Source: Caenorhabditis remanei
Taxonomy: Eukaryota > Nematoda > Chromadorea > Rhabditida > Rhabditidae
DNA: 64,000 nt
Direction: 5' to 3'
NCBI RefSeq assembly: GCF_010183535.1
Contig: NC_071332.1
Coordinates: 8,804,001 to 8,868,000 of the forward strand
Each line of letters starts with the position of its first letter. The stretch's first letter is position 1. The translations under genes and the position numbers were made by a program. Under the pieces are notes generated by a model. It was not told the DNA's origin, ran no database searches, and was given only the letters and a program-made list of their open reading frames with translations. This document shows, piece by piece, positions 1 to 14,600 of this stretch.

Positions 1-3000
1 CCATTAGATGTTGATGGAAGACTTGCATGGGCTGCTGCCACGCTTTGCGAGTATTGAGTGCATCCAATCCCCGACGTCGATGCCGCCAACGCAGCATGCC
101 CTCCGCTACTGTATTTCGGGCGTCCAGATCTTGATAGCTTTCGAAAGTCAACTTCTGTCGTGTTTACACATCCCGGAACAGGCCGATGCACATCCCAGAA
201 TGCACGCTCTTGACTGTCAAGAATCTGACGCTCCTGACGATCTCGTTTCTTGTCGACTCTGAGCGTCCTAGATTAATTGATGCGTAGAATGTCTAATAAG
301 CACGCGCAATGCACACCAATTAGTAGGGAGTAGTAAGATTGGGTAGTTCAGAAAGACGATGAATCGGAAGGACATATATGAGACTTTTGAAGACTCGGAA
401 GCGCTAAGACAAAACATTTGGATTACAAAAACATGATTCTTGTACTTTCTGAAATGGGGTCTTCTCAACAAATTAAAACTTTGCAAAGAATAATCTCCCT
501 AACCACCTGAACCAAGTAATTTCCCCACAGACTGACACAATCACAAATTTGATACTAGATTATCACCCACTTTTCCTCTTCAGTTGTCACCCGTTTCTCT
601 TTCTTAGCAGCAGATTTTCTGGAGAATAGATGAAGTAGAACCTTTCCAAAACCATTCATTTTCCGTTTGAGTACGGTAGTGTTTTTAAAGAGAAAAACAC
701 AAGAATTTGTGAAATAATGTTTGTTAAGCAAACCGAAGAAGTGGAATAAGCTGAATGGTAGAAAAGTAGTGAAAGTGAGAACAGAATGAGCTCTTTGCCG
801 ATTTTTTGCATCTAATCCAAATGAAGTCACGCCTTCTCATTCTTCTTCTTCATCTTATTCTTATTCTTTTTTTACTCTCCTCCAATCCATCTACACTTTC
901 TTCGACGTCTTCACCATCATTGTTTCCGACTCCCGGGCACCGTTTTTTTTCAATTTACTTGGATTGGCTCTCCGCGGCGCCTCCACATTCACATCCATCT
1001 TCTTCTTCTTTTTCCTACTGCTTCTCACTACCATCCTATTCTCCAAAAAAGTGCTTTGATTCTGCCCGCGGAAAGCAATGGGCTTCAGTAAAAAGTCGGT
1101 AATAACTTGAAGATAACGTCATCTGGTAAATCACCGGCATAGAAATTTATGTGGTCTACTGGAACAAAGCGAGTGGGCGATAATGAGCATTATGGTTAGA
1201 AGATGTCATCATGACTGTTGATGTGACAACTATTATGTAGGTAGTGGTCATCAATCTCCACGATCATTTCGAAACCAACCTACCGTAGTCTTAGTTAGAT
1301 CCTAATCAAAATTTTGTGACATTATGTTCTTATTTCGGGAATACTGAAACGTCTCTGATCTTCTCTGATTAACTTTGTTATTTCTTCTTTTTTCGACTAG
1401 ACTATTCCCTCGTTATCAACTAATTTCCTTCATTTCACTTCTAGTAGAACTACATGTTTTCTTTTTTCTAAAACTCTTTTTTTTTTTCGAAAATTGATAC
1501 GAGCCACTGCCTTCGTCTTCTTCTTCTTTCTCGTTTTCCCCGTTCTTGACGTCATTCACGCATTCACACAATGTAAGTGGATGAGTTGGTGGAAACTGAG
1601 AAGCTGTGCACTGCAAACTAGTGCGAGCGAGCGCCGTCCGAAACGAAAAAACACACAGAGCGCAGTGCAAAACGAAAAAAGGAAAGAAAATAACAAACTT
1701 GTATTGAGCCTCGGCTTGCATGAACACGAATTCCCATTTGCGAGAGAACATCTTCTGAAGTTTTGCCAGATTTTCAGCTTCGAAGTCTTCTAGTTCCAAG
1801 TGGGCCTTGTTTTGCATTGTACGTTTACACAGGTATACCGCTGAAATTTCAAAAATTATACGGATTTCCAAACGCTGATAAATCGGTTTCAGAATGTTAG
1901 CATTATTGGAAGTAGAAGGAATAAACGATCTTTGAAGGAAAAAAACTGATACAATTACCGAACGTTAGAATTGCTCATGATTTGAGAACTTATAATTTGG
2001 GAAGTTGTGCCGTAACCTATTGTTAAATTCTCTTTCTATTAATGCTGGTCAATATCAATCTCTTTACCTCAAACTGAATGTTATCCCACTCTTTTCTATG
2101 TCACCTACCGTAATCTGTATTCTCCGGATCCCAACAGTTTGATGGCCAAAAGTAGGGCGTTTGAAACCGATAAAACGTTCCATCGTTTTTCACCGTTAAC
2201 ACATGATCGTCAATTTGAAAGAGATAACCATGTGACGCAATCAGATGAGCCAGATGTAGAGCATCCGCTGTAACAGTAACTCATTTGATATAATACAATT
2301 TCACACAAAAAAAAACTCACAAAGATCCGTCATGTCAAGGTTCTTCATGATCCATCCGATCAAATCTTGACCAGTGAACACCGATGGAACTTTGGAGAGA
2401 AAACTCTTCACGGTCTTGATTGGAACTCCCGCTTCTGCATCAAGCATATGATTAACGAGCATCTCCATCTTACGATACACCATGTGGTTCGGATGCACAA
2501 GGCGTTCCTCGTTGCTTGCGTTTACCCTGAAACAATATGCGATTAAATGTTCTGCTCAACCTCTTACTGTCAGTTACTGTAGTTTTCAACTAGAATTTCT
2601 TTTCTCAAAGCCGACACTAGCTCGTGACGAGAATGAAGATTTGTGCGCCGCGCCGAAATCCAAGAAAAACCGTCGACGTTAGTTTCTATTATTTAGCAAC
2701 TATGCAACATAGGCTAAACGTTTATTGCTGTTTATGTTTTTATACATTACATCATGTTTAGACATGAGATGATTCTCAAGATGCTTTACGGTATGGCATC
2801 ATTCTTCAATGAATTAGTATGGAAATTTATGATACAGGTTTTTTGAAAGAAAATTTTTTTCAGTCCAAAGACGCTGGGAAAATTTCGAGAAACCTCAAAC
2901 CCATCTACATTCTACATATCTGTCTGACTTTGTCAACACATTCTTGAGCATCTTGCTACCGTATCCCTGGCCTCTTTCCATTTACAGTCTGCATTTGGAG

Positions 3001-5367
3001 CAAACGTACTCACATTTTGACATGGATTATTTCCATTTCTTTTCTCTTTTCTGAAGTTTTTCTCTTCTCGAAGAACATCAAAACATCTGGCTCACAATGT
3101 AGTGAGAGAAAAAGACAGGAAGAAAAGCGAGCTGTCCCAAAAAAAAACCTCTAAAAGCAGCGGGACCGATGGAGCTTGGCGGAAAGAATATACACATAGA
3201 CGACAACAACAACAAGAAAACAGATGAAAGAATAAGAAAAAGAGAGAAAAGGGGAAGAGGAACATAAAATATTACAGCCTCCCCTTCTCGTTTTCTCTGT
3301 TCTTTTTCGTTTGAGCGGACCCCATGAAGGCCCCCCATCACCACCACTTCACGTGATTCTTCTCAGGACTTCTGGGACTATCAGAAAAAGAAAAAAAAAC
3401 GGCGTCAAACATATTTAGGCAACGTTTGTCAATGTTTTTTCTTGTTTTCTTCTCCCTGTTCAGAGAAGTGGAAGCTCTGGGAGCCGTCATCACAAATTGC
3501 TTCTGACGCATCACTAGATGCATATATCAAAAAGAATTCATTGACTTACCGCTTGAAAAGTGGCATCTTTTGCCAAAAGGAACAGCTTTCAAAAACGGTT
3601 TGAATAGGGAAGAAATGAGAATGAATTAGAAAAGACGGGTGTGATATCTTCTTTTTTTGTCGTGCTTGCCCTTTATAAGATTTACAAGGATTTTTGTACT
3701 TGAACACGCACAAAAAAGTGGATTAGAGTATCGGCAGTCGTCTACAGAAATGTATTCCAGAATAAAAAGAAAAGGGCACGTTCAGGCAGCTTTCGAATTC
3801 AAATCGTCTTTTGAGACGTTTGTATGTAAATGAGAAATCGTGTTTGGTACTCGGTGCTGGGCGACGGATGAAAAATGAAGGACGACGAACGACAAATTGG
3901 CTCAGTAGCATCGGAAAAGGAAGAGCACGCCTTCTTTCTTTTTTTGTCGACGACCGTCCTCTAGCAACATGTCATTGAAACATGAATCGAATAGAAATTG
4001 CCCAAATTTTAGTGGATTTGTTCGGAGAAAAAAGAAGATGAAGCATATAATAACGAATGTATGACACTTTTAATGAAACAAGGTTTTTTGATAGAGATAA
4101 GTGGCCAAACTAGTCAGAAACATAAAAAGAATATGTCGAAGACCTACAGTATAACAAATCCAGAAGTTCAAAAAAAAACAAGTACTCCGAGGGAACAACT
4201 ATGGAAGATTAAAAGAAAAATGAAAATACCTAAATTGAGAGCTAATATCGTGAATAAAAACATACTTTGACCCTTTGACGTTGACTTTGACAAAATTTAT
4301 ACGATGATTTGTTGAATTATGCAGAAGTAAAAAAAATCTGGGGATAGCTAAATACCTACAAAGAGATTGACATTCTATGAACATCTAAACTTTCCCAGAG
4401 GCGAAATAAAAAAATAATGGCTTTGCCACCAGAGAACTAAAATTATTATGACGTTTAAAACCTCGAAATAGAGTTACAGTATCCGTAGAAATACAAAAAG
4501 AAGTGTGTAAATCCGAAAAAATGGAATTCTCATGAAGAAGTGTTAGTATATTCTCTTAGTATATTTCTCTTGTATCTATTAATCAATTGTAAAACTTTTT
4601 TGGAAGTATTCTTTTAGAACTTAAAGTTGTATTGTACGCCTGAAACTAAGTCCACCCATTAGTCATGGAATTTTCCGGCGAAAGGATGCAACAAAAACTT
4701 TGATTGGTTAGAAACACCGAAACAAATGAAAATGAGATGTAGTATTAAAATGAAGCAAATGCTCGGGTTTTTAGAAAATCCAAGAGAAGTAAAATTTCAA
4801 GACCAAAAAAAGGGTGGAAAGTCAGCTGACTCAGAGACAACAACTTCAAAGTTAAATATTACTTGTCAATCGACTTAAATTACAGATGTCCGAATGCCTA
4901 GTTATAGGGTTTTTGGTGACGAAAAAATATGTATAAGCACGGCTTTGCACTTTCTGGCACCTAAAAATACTTGAAATTTCAGACAAAAAAAAACGTTTCG
5001 AAATCGTAAAATGCACTTAAAGTGCATCTGCAATCGGAACTTTCACCGTTTTCACTTTCCAAAACAAAATCGGAACACTTGATGATCTGGTGAGGGTTCA
5101 TAAAAGTTGCAATCATAGAACACTGAATCATTTTGTTGTTTTGTTTTTATAATGAGAGCGAGTATCTCTAGGGGAATGTCATCGAGGGGGCGGAGACAGG
5201 GAGAGGTATACGGTAGATGAACAGGAAAATTAGGAATAGGCCAGGTTTTCTAGGTTTCAAAGAATAGGACGTAGGTTTTGACAGCTGTGAAAAGGAATAA
5301 ATGGGTAGAAAGTATAAAAGATCCAGCGGATATAAAGAAGAACAAACCTCAATCTTGGAAGAGCCAT
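1..5367 (-). CDS. egl-10: RGS protein EGL-10, N-terminal part (runs off left edge)
   Basis: EGL-10 is the worm R7-family RGS protein that accelerates GTP hydrolysis by the Go alpha subunit GOA-1 in neurons and muscle. Five coding exons are visible on the minus strand: 5348-5367 (MALPRLR start), 2321-2526, 2109-2267, 1699-1840 and 1-258. Joined, they read [16 protein letters not shown] followed by a DEP domain (residues about 35-115) and the start of the R7 homology region ([18 protein letters not shown], then [19 protein letters not shown]). The split Arg codon at the first junction (AG|G) and all later phases agree. The last exon turns Ser/Thr/Ala-rich at its 3' end, as in the linker before the GGL and RGS domains, which lie outside the window. 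The fit to EGL-10 as I remember it is near-identical, including the first seven residues. The 1.4 kb, 2.8 kb and shorter introns contain no other coding sequence I can support. Confidence 0.93.
3550..3566 (-). other. egl-10: Possible alternative first coding exon of egl-10
   Basis: On the minus strand a 17-base exon reads ATG then PLFK plus two bases (CG) and ends at a consensus GTAAGT donor. Joined to the acceptor at 2526 it restores the Arg-Val-Asn-Ala-Ser junction exactly as the upstream MALPRLR exon does. It would give an isoform starting MPLFKRVNAS from a promoter inside the first intron. The donor and phase are seen in the sequence. Use as a start exon is inference, and a chance match of ATG plus donor in frame is possible. 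Confidence 0.45.
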
Positions 5368-8300
5368 CGTGAAGCTTCAAACGGTTTACACCTTTCTTAG
5401 AATCCTTTCCAGCTTCTCCTTTCACGTCTTCTTTCTTCTTAAGATCGTCGTCGGCTCTCACTTTGACACAAGTCCTCTTCTACTCCTTCATTCCTCGACA
5501 GAATCCGTGTTACCGTGCGGTTTTGGTGCAAGGAACGAGCGAGATGTGCCACAAAAGTCTGCAAAAAAGGGCGTGTATTGTATTTTGTACAGAAGAGAAA
5601 AAGAGCAACAAAAATATTAAGATGAGATAGATATAGAGTGAGAGATGGAAGTATGAGAAGACGGAGATGATGGAGAATAAGGAAAAAAGAAAATGACAAG
5701 GAAAAGGAGACGATGGAGACGCGCACATTACGTATAGGGCACAGAGTGTGCGTGGATGGGTGAGTGAGCGTGGTGAGTGAGAGTCGAGTCGAATAGAGGG
5801 CGAGTGTGCCATTGGCAAAAAGGAAGAAAAAAGATAGAGAGATGGAGAGGAAAAAAGAAAAGAAGAAGAAGGGAGAGGATGAAATTCGAGACTCGAATAG
5901 AATACATACACACATTGAAAAAAAGAGAGAAAAGGGTAAGAAGGAATTGAAAAAGAGCTGGAAGAATTTTTGGAAAAGAATGGTATCAAGAGACGAGGAA
6001 TGATAGATAATCGGATGAATGAACACTAATTACAGAACTGATAACTCAACGCTAACGAGCAGAATTGTTGCGTTTGGAGGTGATCGGAAGGAACATCTAA
6101 GAATAGGAAGAATAGGAACAATATGTGAATGTAAGAAGGACTAGAATATCCAGAAATGTAAGATCAAGGAAAATGATCAAGAAGAGAATACATAAGTGGA
6201 AAGTGGGTGTTCCAACACCTATGGGGGTGGATGAAGATAAAGAACGTGGGTACAAATATAATCGGGATAGAAAACCTGAACAGATCAAAGGAGGTAGAAG
6301 GGTTGAGATTAGGGTTGTGCTTTCGAATTATTCAGGCAAAAACATCGAAATTTTAAAAAACTTGAAATTTTGAAAGAAGTTAATTAAAGTTCTCACTCAC
6401 TGTCTTGACCAATTTCATACAAACAATGAGAATAAACAATCAACGAAATCGAATCGAATATCAGAAACGTCAACTTTTCTTCTCTCTTTTTTTTGCTCTC
6501 CATATAATAATATTTTCGAGAGCATAACGGAGTGGTGAGAAAAAGTGTGTGTGTCTCATATAAAGGAAAACAGAAAATAATAAAACCCAGAATGATCCGA
6601 CTACTGTAATGACAGCAACCAAGATGTGCCCGTACCGGATATTGGATGTAGTTATTGTATAGATAAACAAGAGAAAAACGGAAATTAGAAAAAAGAAAAA
6701 GTCTCGGGAGAAAAGAAGAAGAAGAAGAAGACGACGTTCGAAAAGCTATTCATGACGTGCCAATTGCATTTAGGGGAACGAAAAATACCGTAGTTCTTCC
6801 TTAAAAGTTTAATTAAAGTGTGGGATGTGCTTCTAGACAAAAAACGGACAAAAAGAAAAATCAAATTAAAAAAGTAGACGTCGTTCTGATTTTATGGGTT
6901 CTGGGATTTTTTCTGATGAGAAAACTGAAAAAGTTTCTGGAATAGGCTTAAAAGTCGGGGGATTAAAGTGGGGTTACAGAAATAGCTTTTCGGGACGAAG
7001 TCATGAAGACAAAGGGATCATCATTAAAATTAAGACCCAACACATTTTAGCATTCTCTACATGAATACAAAGGATTCACTAGATTTATAGCACCGGAAAA
7101 TTGGGGAAAGTAAGAGGTTTCTCATTATTTTTAGAATTCACAATTTTTTATGAACTGTTTATTTTATTATTGTTCGGCTAAATCTTTACAAAAACAATGA
7201 AACTTTGTGATGCTTTTTGCAAAGCACTCAACTCTCAACAGACTTTATTTTCTCTTCAAAGCTCTTATGACTAGGGGATATGTAAACATGAAATGTTCCC
7301 AGTTGTAGTAGAAGTAGTAGTACAAAAATTAGAAAAGAAGATTTGTGAAAAAGTGAGGATGAGATGACTAAAGAAGACTAAGAAAGTGGAAACAAATCTA
7401 TCAAAAGACTTTTGAGAAAGGAGAGGACGATGCCCTCTCTGCGTCTCTTTTTTTGAAAGTGAGTCGTCGTTTTGAATGTGATGCCAATGGGGCGAGGCAA
7501 ATGAGCTTAGAGTGAAGAGTTGGAGGACATTTTTTACTCGAGTTTCAGAGATTTTCAGTCGGGACATATAGATAGAATCTTGGGAGAGCTCGGTTTCTTT
7601 TTTGGGAGCAGCTTCGGTTTCCAAAAGAACAGACATAGACACAAAGACGAGGAATTGATTAAAGCGCCAAAAACAGCCTGCGGCGACTAGCGTCGAAGGC
7701 GGGGTGGAGCTCCCCTTCCGAAGGGAGAAGGGAGCTCTGCTGCAACGAAGAAGAACTAGAAGGAGCGAGAGGAGCCGGGGGCAAGTAGCAGTAGCAGCAG
7801 CAGCAGAGCCAAGGGAGACCACGCAAGGACCCATTGATTTTCGGGGGCACTCCGGAGCTCTCCCCAGTCGGCATAGCCCAGAGGAGCACACTATTCTCTC
7901 TGAACTCTCTTTTCATCTCTTTTTCTCTATAGTTATATTCCACATCTAGATTCTAGAAAAGAAAGAAAAGAGAGAAATGAAGAAAGAGAGATGTTATTCC
8001 GTCCTTTCCTTCTCCTTCTCGCCCGTCTTTTGCCCGCCGGATTCCCCCAGCGATGGTATATTCCCTTTGACTGTCTGTTTCTCTTCACTTGAAATTATAT
8101 TCCCACTGGCACCCTAGCCGTCTGTCTGGGGGCCGCCAACTCCTTGGTACATGTCAAAACACTGGCGTTTTTCCACTCTCTTTCTCTCTCTAGTTCTCTC
8201 TAAATTCACAGACACGGCGACCCTCTCTTTTCAGGTACATGACCATCCTTTTCCCCTTTTTGCACCCCGCTTTTTCTTCCCATTTTGCCACGACAAATTG

Positions 8301-11300
8301 GCGCCTTCTTGTTTTACAACCTACACTTTAAAATTTGCACTTTCTCTTCTTCTTTTTTGTTTGGTTCCAAAGTTTCTGGCACTGATTTTTCAGAGTTTCC
8401 TTGTTTCTTATCAGTTTGTTCTCTTTTCCTCTCAAATCTATCAGTTTTCCCTCTATTGACTATTACGTAATGATCTTTCGGTCAACTCTTTTCACTTTTC
8501 AACCTTTTTGGTTCGCCCAATTTTCATTCGTAGTTCTAATAGTTCTAATGAGACAGGTCACAATTTGTTATTTTGAAATAAAAAAATCAAGAAACAATGT
8601 GACTCTTAGAGGTACTCACGTTTCTAGACGTGGTCAGATTTTAAAATTCAGGTGTCTTGGGTTTGCGGCTATTATTCTGATTGCTTCAATTGTTCTAATT
8701 CTAATCTTAGAAGTTCTCCATTTTACTATATATGAGCCAAAAGAACTGTTTAGAATCAGAGTAATTTTCTTTCTTTTTTAAAATAAATTACTAATTTCAA
8801 AGAGATAGTTGCAATCCAAGCTTTTCAGTTTACCTTGATCGTTCAATAGTCACTGATTCAGTTTTTCTACAATAATTTTTCTGATTAAAGTCGGAATTCC
8901 TCATTCCTCATTCCTAATTCTTTTACTTTTCAACTAAGAGTTTTCCCAAAAGTTGTGAAAACGCTGACTCAAAAGCCAAACAAACTATAATTCTCAAAGT
9001 ATTTCTCGCCTTTTTCGTCTCTCTTCATTTCCTTTTTTTGGGTCATATGACAATTTTTGCTGATTCGAGAACAATTTTCTAGGTATTCTTTTGAAAGAAA
9101 TTGTAGTTTGAAATGAGACATAGACAATCTGAAAAGAAAATCTTCAGAACAAAATGACGGATGGATGAGTCATTTATATGAAAAACTGAAAAAAACAAAG
9201 CAGTTACCATTTTATTCTTTTTATTCTGTTTTTCAGTGCATTTCCTCTAGTTTGATATTATATTGTTCTGGCAAGAGATGTGGTCAAGGATTATAAAGTT
9301 CAATGGCTCGTAGCTCATGATATCTTCTATTTTCTTGATACCTAATACATTTAAAAGCTGTATTTCTGGAAACCTTAAAAACGATAAAAACTAATACTGA
9401 AATTTCTCGAACATTAGAAGGCCAGTTGATAATGTTTTGAACTTTTTGCCAAGCGTGAGTTCTGGCTTTCTGCATGTCTCAATTTTTTAGAAAATCAATT
9501 TGGGTTACTTGTAACTCTAACTTAAATCTGATCTTTTGTCTCGTTTATTTTCTGGAAATGGCGTAACACTTCTCCCTTTCCTTCCCAGTCAACATTTATA
9601 TTTTCTCCATTTTTCCCAAACATTTTCTGAAAGAAACGCTCCATGTATCGATGACCGAAAGGCAAACAAACGAATGGTTCCACCGGGTCTCCCTCTATTT
9701 CTCTCACACAAACTTTCGCCATTTTTCGCCCGTTCGATAGATCACCCATCCTCTCTCTCATTCTTTTCTCTCTCAACCATAAGTTGCTAACCGATTGAAG
9801 AACAAACGTGGCGGAGAGTGAGAGTGAACAATTGGATGGGGGCACAAGAACAAATAACAAACATTGTTACAAAGCTGATTGGACCTCCACAGCCATCAGA
9901 TGTTCTTTGTCGCCTTCCACATGTGTTTTTTGTCTTTTTCTTCGTCTTTTTCGTTTTTCAAAAATTTCGTTCGGGTTCATCACATTTCGCCCCTATCATC
10001 AATTTTTATGAGTTTTCGTGGAAATTTTCATGATTTTGTGAACTTGTGACACTGAGTTCGGAGTATTGTCAGTGTTGATGTCTTAGATGATTTCCGAGTT
10101 ATCAATGGTTTGTTTTCGTAGTTTTCACGTATCAACTCAATAAAATGTAGGCATTATGTTGTCAATGCTCACAGTTTTGATTGAAAAATTACTACATTGG
10201 ATCATTTTCAGATTTTACTTTCCAGTTGATTTGTAATTTGAAGTTTCTGAGATGATGTTATTCCATATTATGCATTGAAGCATAGTCGGTCATTCAAGGT
10301 TATATTTTATGTCGCATCAAAGCTTAAGACCAGTCTACCGCGATTCACGACTATTTCTGAGTAATCCTTGCGAAAAATGTCTGAGAAACCTGTGAACACC
10401 GAGTAATCGTCTTTCTTTCTCTATTTGCACACTAAAATTGAGCATTTCACAATAGTTCCCTAACAAAAATAGTATATTTATTCGAATAAGCTGATACTTC
10501 TGACCCACGGGTTGTGTATACTCTAATCCAATACTGACTTCTGCTCTATTTTTCAAAATTTTCAAACCAAACTTTATGACTTGAACTTTACCTTTCTCTT
10601 TCTCATCTATTTTTCATCACTCCATATGTAGTCTCTCTATTTCTAGCCGGTCACTTTCTCCGTCTTATCACCAACTTGTCTCTATCTCTCTCTTCTCGTG
10701 CACCCATTTATGTGCTCCTTCTCTGGTTTTTCTGCCCAAATTTGTTTTCATCGTCCATCTGTGTGTCTGCGTATCTCTCCGTTCCTAACTCTTTCAATTA
10801 ATGTTTGATCGATTATTTATGTATGCAGTGATAGTCTAAGCGCTATCACCGAAAAAAATGATGGGTTGAGAGTATGTTTCATTCCGTGAAAAAACCGGAA
10901 AACAAGTATTTTTGTTTCACTTTCTCTTGTCAATTTCAATATATTCTGTGTGTTTTTACTCTCTGACCAGACAGAAATGGCTTCTTTGTTTTATTAACTA
11001 CACATCTTTAAGTGAATCTAAGAAATGTTTTTGCTTGGCCTCCGCCCCCACTGCTTGACGCAAATTGAGCAGCAATATTTGAAGTATTTCTAAATACTTG
11101 TCTCCTCACACCGTTTTTTTGAGGACGAACACCATTTTGCGTCAGTACATTGCCTTCAAAAGTCACGTGGCTTGAATTTAGATACATTTTTCCGAAAAGA
11201 GAAACCAGAATAGCCACTTGAGGAACTAGTCTTTAGACGGGAAGTTGTCTGTTCATTGTCTATCGTTCTCTAGATCCGGTTTACACTGTAATTGTCTGAA

Positions 11301-11631
11301 AACTGTACCCATGATTCTATTTTTAATTTTTTAATGGTGAGTTACTATTTATCGAATACCATTAATACACTCATCTCCTCTTTCTCTTAAACTTGACCAA
11401 CTATCTATGACTCCCATCCATCTATTTATAAAAAAAATAAATTTCAGATGGCAATTCACTTCTGGCACTGAAATGATCCGCGAACCAGTGCTATATAACA
11501 ACGGTCCCTGATACGAAGAAGAAGAATTCTATCTGTTACCTTTCATCACCTCTTCTTCTTCCATTTTTCTCTGCTTTTCCATTCCGTAAACACACAAACT
11601 CTTCATTCTCTTCCACAAACTGGAAGTGAAT
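5368..11631. promoter_or_regulatory. Intergenic region between egl-10 and the PPP1R37-like gene
   Basis: This 6.3 kb divergent intergenic stretch holds the upstream regions of both flanking genes. I see no supportable coding exon in it. Long open frames here are low complexity: a polypurine tract (about 5640-5990, plus strand GA-rich) creates Ser/Phe-rich frames on the other strand. A GC-rich patch at 7680-7870 with a GCA/CAG run stands out from the AT-rich surroundings and may be a 5' exon or core promoter. Pyrimidine-rich tracts occur at 10600-10800. The size fits the large regulatory regions usual for neuronal genes such as egl-10. Confidence 0.6.
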
Positions 11632-14600
11632 ATGTCGATGAAGTTTTTGACGGGTCTACAGGTGAGAATTTCAAAAAGAGAAAGTGACAGCGAGCTCTCC
11701 GCCCGCGTCGAGCGGTTTTTGGTCTTTCGAATTTTCCTTTGTTTTTTTTTCGTAGGAGAATTCGCACTTTTCAAGTTGTTGTAGTTTCAAAACAAACATC
11801 CAATTACAGGACCTTCTCGGCCTGTACGAAACGGGTACTGCCGCTTCATCACCGGCATCCCCGATTCCACCAACATCTCCCTCAATGTTCGCAGTGCCAC
11901 CCCAACAACAATCACATTCATCGGCAACTTCTGTTCGGAAGAAAGTATGCCAAGAAGCCAACAGTTCTACAGATGATTCTGAAAGTGATACTCGCATAAG
12001 ACAGTGCTCACATTCAAGAACAGTATCATTCCCAGCGGACATTGGTCTCATAACCGGTTATCATGATGCTCCGTCTTCCATATTCCACACAAATCATAGA
12101 ACTATTGATTCAGCTGAAATCCTGCAAAGTTATCGAGAAGCTTGTCAGAGAAGACAGTGTGCTCCAAGTGTTGGAGTTGAGAAACAAATAGGATATTTCC
12201 ATAAAAGTCCGGATACACGTCAAGAGTTGCTCAGTTTAAAAGGAGAACGAGTATCACACGCACAGATGGAAGCACTGGAAGAAGTATTTAAACGAGTTCA
12301 ATTCAACACAATCGATTTTGAATACACGTTTCTAGATGATGAGGTGAGTGTTTCTTTGAATAATTTATAAACAAAAAGTTGATACCCGTAAAATTCTCCA
12401 ATTTCAAAACTTCAACTCATTGTCCAAATTGCAGTGTGCAATATCACTTGGAGAAATGATCGAGTTTTATGATTCTTGTGTTCGTCTGAACCTTTCATTC
12501 AACAAACAAATTGATGTGAGGGGCTGGACGATAATGTTCAAATCTATTCGGAATGCAATTTCACTTCAAATGCTCAATCTTCGATACACGAATCTCAATG
12601 ATCGGTCCATACCTGCCCTTTGTAAATTGGCTCGTGCCCAACCATCGGCTTCGTTGACCTGTCTTCATTTGGAAAACACTCAAATGTCTGGAAAAAACTT
12701 GCTTGTGCTGATATGTGCACTGAAAAACAATACAGGAATACGAGAGCTGTATCTGGGAGATAATGGATTGCAACCAACAGATGGATCTCATATTTATCAG
12801 TTGATCACTTCCAACACTTGTTTGCAACTTTTAGATTTGAGGAATAACAATATCGGGGTGAGAAAACTTGATAATTTAAAGAGTTTTGAATATTTGTTTT
12901 TTTAGGATTCCGGAGTTCGTCACATTTGTGAAGGCCTCCGAAATCGTGAATCAATCGAGAAGAGTGCGTTATCTGCAATGGTTTTGTGGAATAATAATGT
13001 GACTGGAGCCTCAATGGAGAGTTTAGCGGAAGCATTGGTTAGTTTTGTGTAAATTATTTCACATCATAATATTCAAAAATTCAGACGGAAAACACTAAAA
13101 TTGAGACTCTAAACATTGGAAGCAATAATCTAGGTGTGGAAGGAATTGCTCGACTAAAACCAGCATTGGCTTCCAACTCACATCTCCATCGGCTTGGTCT
13201 TCAGAATACAGGAATTAATTGTGAAGGAGCAATCATTCTGGCTGAATGCATTGCAGATAACGTAGCACTTTTGAGAGTTGATATCAGAGATAATCCAATT
13301 GGTAAGTTCCCGGAATCAACTGGAAACTAAAAACATTTATATTTCTTTCAGCTCTTGCTGGCCTTCTTGCTCTCCATTCAGCAATGAAAATGAATACATC
13401 CATTACACTTCTAAATATTGATGCCACATGTGTTAAAATGAGCAGTGAAAAAGTGAGTTCTAGTTGTAGTAAATCTCACTATTTAGAGTCTTGAGTTTAT
13501 CGATGTTTTTGGCACGTTTTCTGCTATTTATTTTGATTACCTAGAAAATTTTGGTTCATATTATGCACGCTTCCCACTCCTAAAAAGAACTGACAATATG
13601 CTTGTGACGTGGTAATACCCGGTGTTTGCATATCTATAGGTTCGCGAATATCAGGACGAGTTCGAACGATACTTCCGAGAGATTCAAACATATTGTGATC
13701 GAAACAAAGATGACGTTCTCAAAAAGTTAACAGTGACGTTTGATGATCAAGAAAGAAGTTCTGAGGACGTAAAGAAGAAGAACGAAGATGAGAGCTCTGA
13801 AGAGAAAGAGGCTGAGAATGAAGATGAAGGTGAGACTTTATATTAACTATGTTTCACCAGGTCTACGTTGTTGTATCCTTCTTTTTTCAGATGTCGAGCC
13901 TGAGACATCTGAAGAAAGTACTCCAACCGATCAAAGTGACATCAACACCGAACAAGATCGGCAAGTCGGATCAAAATCTGAAAGCAATAATAACGAAAAA
14001 CGGCCGCTGATGGCTTCTGCATCTTCATCCAAAATATCACAAAAAGAAAGACATCAAAGATTTGTGAGAAGTTCATCTCTTACTTGCGCCGAAACTGTTC
14101 ACGACATTCATGATCGGTTACGTGAGATGTCTGGATCTACGCATTCTTTGGATGCAGCTATTGCTGCTTCCACATCTTTATCCCCATCTATGTTAACTGC
14201 AACATATGGATCAACTCCTGGACCACTTGATGCATCGAGCAACACTGATTCAATGAAGACCATCAAGAAATCGTTCACTGTAACCTCAACAGCTCCAGCG
14301 TCAGTTCATCTAGCTGAATGGGGATCCCTACCTGCTATCCCTCAAGCAAGTCCCACCTCAACTCCTGCTGTTCGAAAACTTCGGCGATTCTCGGTGTCTC
14401 CATCATCCAGTGTATTTGATGTAGCCACAACATCATCAGCATCCACTTCGCCAATTCCTGAGAACTCGACGCCTTCCAATCCAATTCGTCCTTGTACCCT
14501 TGCTATTGGTATCCCACTTTCTGGAAGTGTTCCAGCTGGTCCTTCTTCTGCCCCTCTCATCTTCGTTGATCATCACTCTGAGCTGATTTCACCGGACAGT

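Noticed and set aside
5168..5461. Lys-rich open frame overlapping the egl-10 first exon
   Set aside because: The other frame of the same DNA gives MALPRLR with a phase-correct donor, which explains the site fully.
5439..6026. 195-codon open frame on the minus strand
   Set aside because: It is Ser/Phe/Leu-rich low complexity opposite a polypurine tract, without splice sites or family resemblance.
7271..7891. 206-codon open frame on the minus strand
   Set aside because: It spans the GC-rich patch and shows no domain; the codon pattern is not coding-like.
12561..12827. Open frames antisense to the leucine-rich repeats
   Set aside because: Shadow frames of the PPP1R37-like gene.
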